Assembly: GCA_033807775.1 (NCBI GenBank)
Contig: CM066320.1
Span: forward strand, 181,570,784 to 181,634,783
Reading direction: 5' to 3'
DNA length: 64,000 nt
Source: Saussurea involucrata
Lineage: Eukaryota; Streptophyta; Magnoliopsida; Asterales; Asteraceae
Shown piece after piece: positions 11,951 to 20,228 of the stretch. Position 1 is the stretch's first letter; each line of letters opens with the position of its first letter. Made by a program: the position numbers and the translations under genes. The notes below the pieces were generated by a model. It worked only from the letters and a program-made list of their open reading frames with translations, was not told where the DNA came from and did not search any database.

Positions 11951-12538
11951 CAACCAAGTCTCAGTCCACTAAGTTCATTCTAAACCCAGATTTTTGTACT
12001 TTTAATCTATGTTTGTTTATGCCAATTTGCAGATATGTTTAATACACTTATCTTAACACATCCAAAAACTCAGATTCTCATTATTATCATATTTTACCAA
12101 AAATCAAATTAAAACTCTCAAGAAAGCTTTTAACTAAGAAGATGAATAGCTCAATGATATAATTACCTTATAAATCTTCAAACCAATCCAGATTAGATAA
12201 ATTCCCAGCAAGTCTTTCTTTTCTTCCTTCTCTTTCTCGATTTCTCTATCTCAATCTCTCTCTCGGTTTCTCTTTTTCAAACCGAATACACACACATACT
12301 CACCCCTCATACACTCTCACAATTAGTCTAATATTACCAACTAAGTGACACCTCACTTAATTCAACATGAGTCATAAGACTCTTTCCCAATGGACCTCCA
12401 ACTTTTAAAGAATTACACAACCAACCCTTAATATTCAAATCTACTTCAACCAACACTTTTAAACCATTAAAAACTTAACCCCAAGTTAATTTGTAATTCA
12501 CAAAATTATACAACGAAAATTCGGGATGTTACAATTCA

Positions 12539-12773
12539 GTTCCTTAAGATTTTGTAATCACAAAGTAATCTGCTTTCCAATTAGGTTATTGAATCGTTTG
12601 GTGAAAGAAGAATTGAATTTGGATTACTTGACTGATTTTGATTCCCACCTACTCTGAGTTTGAGTTCATCTTCTTTGTTAAACTTTATGTGTTTTTATCA
12701 AATTCATAAATGATTTGAACTTATAAATGGTATTGGTGAACTTTGGTTATTGGTATAAGAAGATAACTTGAAT
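12539..12773 (+). repeat. LTR fragment D, continuation
   Basis: Removing C1 and one ATTCA copy joins this segment to 9619-9889. It is AT-rich and noncoding, and would lie in the first intron-like part of D. It ends where LTR A' begins. Confidence 0.4.
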
Positions 12774-13189
12774 TGTAATACCCCGGGTAAATCCGTTAGT
12801 TAAAAATCTAATTCCGTTAAATTTAGTTAACTTTAAAGTTACTATTTTGGGTAAGTTGAGATGATTTAGTAAGTTAAGGGTGCTTTGGTTATTATGGAAT
12901 AGTTTAGGGTCTAAAATGGTAATTAGAGTGGATAATATCTGAATTGAGAGTACAGATGTATTCATTATAGCAAAACTCAGCTGAAGGTGTATGTGTGTGT
13001 TTTGGGAAGAAAAGAAGAAAAAGAAGGGTTCTTGTGGTTAAGACTTCATTTGGTGTATTTGGAAGAGAAATTGAGGTATGTTGCTTTACATTTTATGTCT
13101 ATAATTGCTAGTAAGTAGTTCCTATCGGAGTAGAAACATCCCAAACACTTCTGTTAATGATTCAGTCGATTTCTGGGTGAAAATGGGAT

Positions 13190-13430
13190 AAACAGTCAGA
13201 GGTGTCCGGATAATATGAAGGTATCCGGGTAGTTTCTTAGGTGGTGTCCGGATAGTTTATTGATAGTGTCCGGATGATTTGTTTGAGGGTTTCCGGATGA
13301 TTTAGAGTCCGGATGGCATCCGGATTCCTTGTGTTGTCCGGATTAGTCTTGCTGTCCGGATTACTGAGGTTGTCCGGAAAAGTCATGTTGTCCGGGTTGT
13401 TTGGGTTGTCCGGATACTTTAGCTGTTTTG
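13190..13430. repeat. TGTCCGGA-type motif array in A' intron 1
   Basis: About 12 copies of TCCGGA/TCCGGG-type words, mostly as TGTCCGGAT, occur at 15-30 bp spacing. LTR A (42530-42800) and the A-minus LTR (32970-33190) have equivalent arrays in the same relative place. Confidence 0.75.
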
Positions 13431-13755
13431 GTCACTTTTGAGGATTTGAGTTATCTAGAGTCCTTGGTCTTCTAGTATGTTTTATGTGATCAGTTAGTAA
13501 GGGGATATTTGTATTTAATCTATTTGCAGACTCTGTGGATTGGGATTGATAGACTGAATCTTTGGAAAAGGCTTGGAAGCGTATTTTAAGAATTCGAGGT
13601 GAGTTTTACTTTAAAAGTATTTTCAACTGGAATACATACGTATGGTTTGGGAATGTGATAATTAGTGATTAATGTGCCTATATGTATGGTGTACGTGATT
13701 GATAATATATTGAGATATATGTTGTGTTTATATTGCACGAAACGAGTATAGGTGA

Positions 13756-13881
13756 GCCGAATTATTGTTCGGCGGAGCTGTATGGAAATACAGCGGGGCT
13801 GCATGAAATTGTAGTGGAGCTGTAGGTAATTGCAGCGGGGCTGTATGTAATTACAGTGGAGTCGACTGTATTGTACAGTGA
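13756..13881 (+). repeat. Tandem small-hairpin array in A' intron 2
   Basis: A GCCGAA/TTCGGC hairpin is followed by about five units of roughly 27 bp built on CTGTA...TACAG. Stems change in pairs between units: CTGTA/TACAG in most, CTGCA with TTGTAG, CTGTAG with TTGCAG (partly wobble pairs). Confidence 0.65.
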
Positions 13882-14092
13882 CGATGATTAGTTGGCTTGC
13901 TACCGACTAATGTGGCCAGGGGAAAGAATATGAGATGAGGAGAGATACACGGTGCACGAGTCCTAATGTGGTATTTATATACGTGTGGTATATGCGTGCT
14001 TATACGAAAGATTTTATGTAAACTATTCTGATACAAAGTATTATGTGAAAAGAGTTTTATATTGATTTTGGAAAAGACCGGGATTAACTCAC

Positions 14093-14109
14093 TAGACCCG
14101 TTTGGTCTA
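14093..14109 (+). other. Conserved intron-end hairpin in A'
   Basis: TAGACC-CGTTT-GGTCTA is a perfect 6-bp stem between AACTCAC and ACCC. Its 3' arm overlaps the CTAAC branch-site candidate, about 33 nt before the acceptor at 14143. Confidence 0.65.
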
Positions 14110-14377
14110 ACCCTCATTTTGTTTTCAAAAATATGTTTTCCAGGTTAAGGATCGGCAGGAGAGGATGAAGTGTAGGAAGCTTTTGATGAATGTTGATTAG
14201 GAAGCTTTTATATATTTTGTAATGTCAAGACTTTTGAGACCGTACTTGGTTTGTGATGTATCTTTTATTATGAATGTAATGAAGTTATGCAATGTATGTT
14301 ATTTGTTGTATGTTTGGGAAACCGGGTCGTTACAAATGGTTTGCAATTTGTGTTGAAAATTTGATGTACAGGTCGGA

Positions 14378-14466
14378 GGTTTCCGGTAAACTATGTTTCC
14401 CAGAAGTACCCGGTATACTATGTTTCCCGGAAGTACCCGGTAAACTATGTTTCCCGGAAGCACCCG
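14378..14466. repeat. 27-bp tandem repeat, 3 copies
   Basis: Three near-identical units end in AACTATGTTTCCCGGAA. They lie between LTR A' and the primer-binding site of G1. The short frames over them, with CFPEVPGKL-type repeats, are artefacts. Confidence 0.75.
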
Positions 14467-14510
14467 TAAATCTCAAGTGAATCAATATCTCATGATGTAA
14501 AATAGTGTCA

Positions 14511-14529
14511 GTCCCCGGCAACGGCGCCA
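14511..14529 (-). other. Primer-binding site, tRNA-Asp type (element G1)
   Basis: On the minus strand it reads TGGCGCCGTTGCCGGGGAC, the tRNA-Asp-type primer site known from Athila-like gypsy elements. It lies 6 bp inside LTR G1. Confidence 0.8.
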
Positions 14530-14535
14530 AAAACT

Positions 14536-15818
14536 TGATAGCGGAAAACCGTATAGTTCCACAAAGTGGCCTCAGAGAGTTTCACGAACTTCTTGCACAA
14601 GTCTCGGTTTGTGTGTAAAACTATCGTTTTGTTGGTGAAATGCTTTAAAATTAAAATGTAACTCTTAAATATTAAAAAATGGGTATGGGTGTGATTTTCC
14701 TTGAGATTTACGTAGTAACAAATGGTTAGTTGCTTTGTAACACGAAAAGTCTATAAAAAGTCCGATCTCTCGAAATGATGAATTTTATAAACCGGTCTTA
14801 CAAAGTTTCCATAAAGTGTCCATTATTACCGACTCTCGATCTTGCCGATTTAATTAAGTTTGACTCTAAACGTCAAGTTCTACCAGTATGGAGATTTATA
14901 CCCAAATCTCTTTGTGATATAAATCTCGACCGACGTTTGAACCTTAATAAATCATACAAAACCCGCCTCTCGGCGTGGTTATCAAAGACTCTCTCAAATC
15001 TTTGTGCATCACTTAAGCCGTATTTCGAATCCGCCCCTCTCGAGGTCAAGATCTAATATTAACACTTCAAAGTGATCGGCGTATTTGCGTTGAGTTTAAG
15101 TCTCGACTCAATTGACCAATCTCGAGAGTTAGTAACGATGGTCACACCCAAGTGTTGCCCACTAGTCTCAAGTTTGCTCACACCCACACCTAATGGGTGC
15201 TTAGCTCATAATTAAAATAGAAAACATAACGAGATAAGAAAATATTAATTGCATGAAATTAAAAACGATTCCCACGGTATCTCACTGTGGGCAGAAATTA
15301 CAATTACAAAGATAATAAAACTACAAGACTTCAAGTTTTTAAGAAACTTGAAGAATATCTAAGTGCAGTAAATAAAAAGAGAGAGTTCAATTGTTACAAG
15401 TGATAAAATGAAGGACCCAAATGCTCTAATTTATAGCTCCAAAAAGTAGCAAAACCCATTGGAAAACCACAATCTCCAACCCTTTGGTTAAGAACCAAAG
15501 AATGCTCTCTTGAAGATTTCCAGGGATTTACTCCATGTCTTTAGCCATGTTTGCTCATATTTTATTGTTGTTGTTGCCCAGATTTAAGCTTTGTCCATTG
15601 TTGAGAAGTAGTGGTCTGTCGCTGCCCACAGTGGGATGTCCTCGTGGTCACAGTGGGATGTTTTTCAGCAAAAATTGCGAAAACTAAACTTTTGGTAAAT
15701 TTATCAACTCTTTATCACATTATTGACGAAATGAAAGGGATATAAGCAAAGTGGGTATAAAAATGAGAGAAATCCTAGAAAAAAAGTAATACATAACTCT
15801 AAAAAATAAGAGTTATCA
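14536..15818 (-). repeat. Athila-like LTR G1 (1,283 bp), 5' LTR of a truncated minus element
   Basis: In the plus reading it starts TGATAGCGG and ends GAGTTATCA. With the adjacent tRNA-Asp-type primer site it is the 5' LTR of a minus-strand element whose interior is cut after about 200 bp, near LTR A'. It resembles LTR G2 (to 57234), with a similar CTCTAAAAA...GAGTTATCA end and similar interior order. It carries CCCACAGTGGG-type words near 15285, 15623 and 15650. The 93-aa frame at 14775-15056 has no recognisable domain. Confidence 0.7.
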
Positions 15819-16414
15819 GTAGACAACTATTACCTAATGTAAGTTTCTACCCATGGTTTGGGTAAGATTGTTCATGGTGGCAATGCCAAATCAATGGATA
15901 GATATTACCCATTGTAAGTTATGAACATGATTGTTCATTGTAACAATGATCATATCAATGATCTTAGATCCACCACTAGATGTCAACCAATTGACATGAT
16001 TGTATTGTTAAGTAGGAATAAACAAGAAATTCAATGAATAACATCAAAAGATTACATCAAATTTGTGCCTTAACACAAATGGAATCCAACTGGAATTCCA
16101 TGCTCTTACTTCTTTGATTTGCTTTCGTTTCTCTAACTTGTTTGAGCTATTCTGTTCCATCATGAAAAATGATTACAACTCAACTAAAAATAGTATGATT
16201 GGTTGCTTCTTTGAATCATTAATGCGTTTGAAATTTGAATGCAAACCATCACCAAAAATTCCCTTCAGATTTTTTATGGGTTGCGATCATGACTTCCATT
16301 TTTATGTGATCCTTTTTGGCCATTTACGCACACTAACGCCAACGTCGGCCACCCAAGCTACTGATCAACACCAAGTGTTATCTCGACCCCACCCTCTTCT
16401 ATCTTGCCACATCT
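15819..16414. other. Unassigned spacer
   Basis: AT-rich. It contains a 120-codon frame at 16063-16425 whose product has no recognisable domain and which runs into the next MITE. No gene is supported. Confidence 0.3.
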
Positions 16415-16943
16415 TAGGATTGTAAACGAACCGAACGTTCAGCGAACCGTTCGGTAGGAAGTTCGTTTATTTAATAAATGAATAAACATGAACACATTTT
16501 CTTGTTCGTTTAGTTAAATGAACGAACATGAACAATGGTCTCGTTTGTTCATTTACGTTCGTGAGCGTTCATTAATTTATGTTCGTTTATATAAGTATGA
16601 CATTAATATGTAAATTCATTAAGTAAATTAATGTTTAAGAAATTTCTTTTTATACCTCTTAAGTTAACCTGGTATTTCTTTTTGTTATAATATTTTTTAC
16701 GAACAAAATAATGAGTAACAGTGGTTACTTTTTGTTCATTTGGGTTCGTTTGTTTATGTTCATTTAAGTTTGTTCGTTTGCGTTTGTTTATGTTCATTTA
16801 AGTTCGTTCGTTTACGTTCATTTAACTCTTAATGAACGAACATAAACGAACACGAACAAACACATTTTCTTAACGAACGAACATGAACACAAAAAAAATC
16901 GTTCGTTTACAGTTCGTGTTCGTTCGGTTCGTTTACAACCCTA
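16415..16943. mobile_element. MITE of GTTCGTTTA-repeat type (529 bp)
   Basis: The left terminus TAGGATTGTAAACGAACCG is mirrored by CGGTTCGTTTACAACCCTA at the right. The body is dominated by GAACGAACATGAAC / GTTCGTTTATGTTC words in both orientations. No clear target duplication is visible, so the insertion is old. Probably hAT-like, by resemblance only. Confidence 0.7.
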
Positions 16944-17299
16944 CATGCACGGCCCTGATGACATACGTTTTTGTTATATTTAAAGTTTCAAGTATCGACA
17001 ACTTTAGTCCCACCCTTGAATAATTGTATCAAATGATTGTTCTAACAAGTCTAGGACCAAAAGTATTTCATGATTACCTTTAAGTAGTTTTAGTTTAATT
17101 TATTATAGTTTTACTCTTTGATTTTTTACAAATAATTAAATATATTCATGACTAATATTTATTTTATTTGTAATTCTTTCATGATATCATCTTCTAGGTA
17201 GTAGGTACTACCTTATGTTCAACATATAAGATACATCACAAAGATTTTGCATATAACCGACTTCTTCTACTCTTCAATGTGCTCTATATCGAGAGCCCA
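16944..17299. other. Unassigned AT-rich spacer
   Basis: No feature recognised. Confidence 0.3.
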
Positions 17300-17460
17300 A
17301 CTTTTTTTTGGAGGGTGTCGTAGGCTTTGCTTAGACTAATTCCTTGGCAAATTATGACAGTAAGACATCAGCCATGATTAAACCTCAGTGGCCACAAGTT
17401 GTATACGCCTGGATTCGAACCCTAGACTGATGGGATATGTCACCACATCCCCCAGGGCCT
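17300..17460 (-). mobile_element. SINE-like element, minus strand
   Basis: On the minus strand a B-box-like GGGTTCGAATCC lies around 17411-17422. The element ends in an A-run (a T-run at about 17302-17309 in the plus reading). The A-box is weak. It abuts a hAT-like terminus at about 17465. Confidence 0.4.
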
Positions 17461-18699
17461 TAACCAGGCCCGTCCCTGAGGGAGGGCGGGCTGGGCTCTC
17501 GCCCAGGGCCCAAAAAATCAGGGGCCCGAAAAAAAAAATTAGTTTATATATTATATAGAAAAAATAGTTTATATGTTAGGTTGGAAAAAACAATCAGTTT
17601 TTAGGGCCTAATGGCAAACTGATATAGTCATGAAGAGGCCCAAATCCATGTAATTAGTTGAGGCCCAAAAAAACATAAAAATTGTGTTGTGCGTCCAACT
17701 CGGTAAAGAAATCAATTGAAGCATTGATTAGGTTGTCGGCCTGTGCAGCAAAATCGATTGAAGAATCAAGCATAGAAAACTGAAACGGTGGGAACTTTCG
17801 ATTGAAGAATCAGCAAAATCGATTGAAGAATCAAGCAAAATCGATTGAAGAATCAGCAAACTTTCGATTTCTGATTTCTGATTTCTGATTTCTGATTTCT
17901 AGGAAGTGGGATTGTGGCCTTGTGGGAACTTTCGATTTCTGATTTCTGATTTCTGATCTCTGGTAACTTTCGATTTCTGGTTTATCAGTTTATGTGTTTA
18001 TCTGATTGAGTAATTGAGTTCAGCCCCTGATAATCGATTGGGAAATGGGAATTTGGGAGTTTTCTTAATCTTAACAGTAATGGGGTTCTTGTAAGCTTGT
18101 TGAATCAATAAATTACTAAATTGTTTTTTAGTAATCTGTTTGACTGTTTCTTAATATGTTTCTTAATTTTTGAGTTTTTTTAATCTGTTTCGTAATCTGT
18201 CTTAAAATGTCTAAATCAATAAATTACTAAATTGTAACAGATTACATACACTGGGAATTCCGAATTTGGGAGTTGAAGTGTTGACTGTTGAACTCGGAGT
18301 CTCGGACACTCTTCTATCATTTATGTTTCAAATTTCCAATTCAGGTGCTTTTGTTCCCTTTTACTTGAGTTCTGCTTATTATTTCTGATTTAGTTCAAGT
18401 AATCAAGTTCAATCATGTTGCCTAAACCCTTGTGGTTTACTTTAGATTTCAACAAACCAAATTGCATGGCCATTAAAGAACAACTATTGCCTTTTCTTTC
18501 AAACTCATAATAACATGATATGGCATAAGGTATAAGTTATGATAATTGCATGTAAGATGATAGGGCATATGTTAGTTGAACGTGGTTATGGCGTTCACCA
18601 CAAACAACAAAGAAAGGGACACATTCTTTCTTTCTTGAATGATTGAAGACAAGATATATAGAATTCAACTATTAGTGGGTCACTCTTCTGCATACAACC
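17461..18699. mobile_element. Region beginning with a hAT-like terminus; rest unassigned
   Basis: CAGGCCCGTCCCTGAG, then GGCGGGC, GGGCCC and GGGGCCC words near 17467-17527, resembles a common plant hAT end. No matching right terminus was found. At 17760-17960 there are short tandem repeats of AATCGATTGAAG and of GATTTCT. No transposase frame is present. Confidence 0.35.
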
Positions 18700-19265
18700 C
18701 CACAAACCCTTCAAACACATCTTCATAATGTGTTTTCAGTAATTATTTTTCAAAAGTTACAAATATATGTATACATGGTTAAATCAAATGAGAATCATAA
18801 ATATGTTACAAACTCGTGAGAAACGATATAAAAATATTTTTTTATATGATATTTGTTCATCAAATGCTAGGATTTAATTAAAGTATTTTGCTTCATATAT
18901 ATTTGTTTCATAATATGGTTGCTTCACATGGATTTGTTTCACCATGTGAATATTTTTTACATGTATTTTTCATTTCACTATATGAATTAAAAAAAAGTTC
19001 ATATGTAATCTTTTCACAAGATCATGAACACGAAAATATGTGAAACAATATCTTAAATCATAGGTTTTGATGAAAAAGAATCATGCAAAATATATTTTTA
19101 TATTGATTCTCACAGGTTTATAACATATTTGTGGTTCTCATTTAATTATCATCTTATATATACATATATAAGTTATTTGTATATATTACTTTAGTGTTTT
19201 TTATATGGGTTATAAGTTATTTGTTTTGAAAATGTGATTAAGAGGGTGTCATTTGTGGGTTGGGT
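18700..19265. mobile_element. Foldback MITE; arms strongest at 18765-18850 and 19090-19170
   Basis: The left arm (AAATGAGAATCATAAATATG, then a GTGAGAAACGATATAAAAAT-like stretch) is matched by the reverse complement of the right arm (AAATGAGAACCACAAATATG, then GTGAGAATCAATATAAAAAT) over about 75 bp. Weaker inverted similarity continues to about 18700 and 19265. Noncoding. Confidence 0.55.
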
Positions 19266-19478
19266 TCCGGTGAGAAGTGCCAAACTTTGTGAGAAGCATG
19301 AGAAATGGTTATCAACCGTTGGATGAAAAATAGACGAACATTAGGATGGCATGCACCGATATAAGATGCACCGGATCAATTTCCTTTTAAGCTGCAATTC
19401 ATGGATGGTATTTGATTAAAAATGATCAACGATTTAAAAGTATTTCTCACCAAAAATCACGACACTTCTCACATGATC
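19266..19478 (+). repeat. Dispersed repeat R, copy 1 (interrupted by the copia element)
   Basis: The stretch shares ordered words (TTCCGGTGAGAA, GGTTATCAACCGTTGGATGA, GATGCACC, GCAATTCATGGA) with the reverse strand of 41530-41725. The copia element inserted in it at TGATC; the other side resumes at 30523. Superfamily unknown. Confidence 0.55.
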
Positions 19479-19499
19479 TGTTGGGAACTGAAGATATGC

Positions 19500-19765
19500 T
19501 AAGTATGGTTAGTACTGCTAAGTCTTCATTACTACTGCCAGTTCTTCGTTACTACTGCTGGGCAAAGTTACTGCTGCTAGATGAAGTTACTGCTGCTAGA
19601 TGAAGTTAATGCTGCTAGTTGAAGTTAGTGCTGCTAGTCCAAATTACTACTGCTAGACATGGTTAGTACTGCTGAGCTGAGTTACTACTGCTTGAAGACT
19701 GTGAAGATTAATACTGCTGAAGGTTGTTAATGCTGCTGAGCCAAATCATCATTAATACTGCTGAG
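19500..19765 (+). repeat. TACTGCT/TGCTGCT motif cluster in the LTR U3
   Basis: About 14 words of the form TTAVTRCTGCTR are spaced 15-25 bp apart, 115-380 bp upstream of the LTR TATA box. The same word recurs in the gag tail and before ORF3. Confidence 0.8.
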
Positions 19766-19880
19766 TTGATAAGTTTGGGATGCGATGCTTTTGGAGACAA
19801 ATAAGGAATTGATCAAGATATGTTTAACGAAGATTCAGAAGATCAATTTACTTTTGATAGTTATCTTGTAATTACTTTTG

Positions 19881-19888
19881 TATAAATA
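19881..19888 (+). promoter_or_regulatory. TATA box of the 5' LTR
   Basis: TATAAATA matches the plant TATA consensus. The identical 3' LTR copy is at 30202-30209. Confidence 0.7.
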
Positions 19889-20198
19889 GTATTGATAGAT
19901 AGCTATTAGAAAACATGAGAAAAATAGAAGATAGTTAGCATACAGAATTCGATATTCAAGAGTGAATTAACCTCAAGGTCTTAGATCCTATTTCTAGAGA
20001 AGTAGAAATCGTCTTGTTGAGCCTGTTCAACAAGATTGAGGTTTGGTGTAAAACTTGTGAGTAATAACTGTTTGATCTATATACAGTTTATTGAATTTCT
20101 ATTGATTGTTCTTTATTGATTTAGAGTTCTATTCCGCAAGATTCTCTAAATTCTGTTTCTAAGAAGTTTAATTCTTGTTAAGAATCGATCCTGACAAG

Positions 20199-20210
20199 TG
20201 GTATCAGAGC
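20199..20210 (+). other. Primer-binding site, tRNA-iMet type (young copia)
   Basis: TGGTATCAGAGC starts 3 bp after the 5' LTR end and is complementary to the 3' end of plant initiator tRNA-Met. Confidence 0.95.
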
Positions 20211-20228
20211 ATTGGTATCTTAGAAATT

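Larger units (their letters stand above)
9890..12533 (-). mobile_element. Solo LTR C1 (2,644 bp), TSD ATTCA
   Basis: In the plus reading it runs from TGAAACACCC to GGGATGTTACA. It is flanked by a perfect 5-bp duplication ATTCA (9885-9889, 12534-12538), so it is a complete LTR left after recombination. It is homologous to C2 (60869-63215). Read on the minus strand it has a purine-rich leader, donor-like AAG|GTAATT (12167/12166), acceptor-like TACAG (11571), a 69-nt middle exon, donor CAG|GTGAGT (11502/11501) and acceptor TACCAG (10177). The GTCGCAA/TTGCGAC array lies in the first intron-like segment. Confidence 0.85.
12774..14334 (+). repeat. Orphan gypsy-type LTR A' (1,561 bp)
   Basis: It runs from TGTAATACCCCGG to GGGTCGTTACA. 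Leader signals are donor GAG|GTATGT (13075/13076), acceptor TTTGCAG (13529), a 69-nt exon (13530-13598), donor CGAG|GTGAGT (13599) and acceptor TTTTCCAG (14143). CTAAC at 14107-14111 is a suitable branch site. A TCCGGA-type array lies at about 13190-13430. Flanks TGAAT and AATGG do not match, so it is a solo LTR that lost its duplication or a truncated 5' LTR. Confidence 0.7.
19479..20196 (+). repeat. 5' LTR of the young copia element
   Basis: 718 bp, starting TGTTGGGAAC and ending ATCCTGACA. The first 280 bp hold about 14 TACTGCT/TGCTGCT words. A TATA box follows at 19881-19888. Confidence 0.97.

Noticed and set aside
14292..14530. Frames with CFPEVPGKL repeats
   Set aside because: They are the translated 27-bp tandem repeat beside the G1 primer site.
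16063..16425. 120-aa ORF as a host gene
   Set aside because: No domain, no gene context, and it runs into a MITE terminus.
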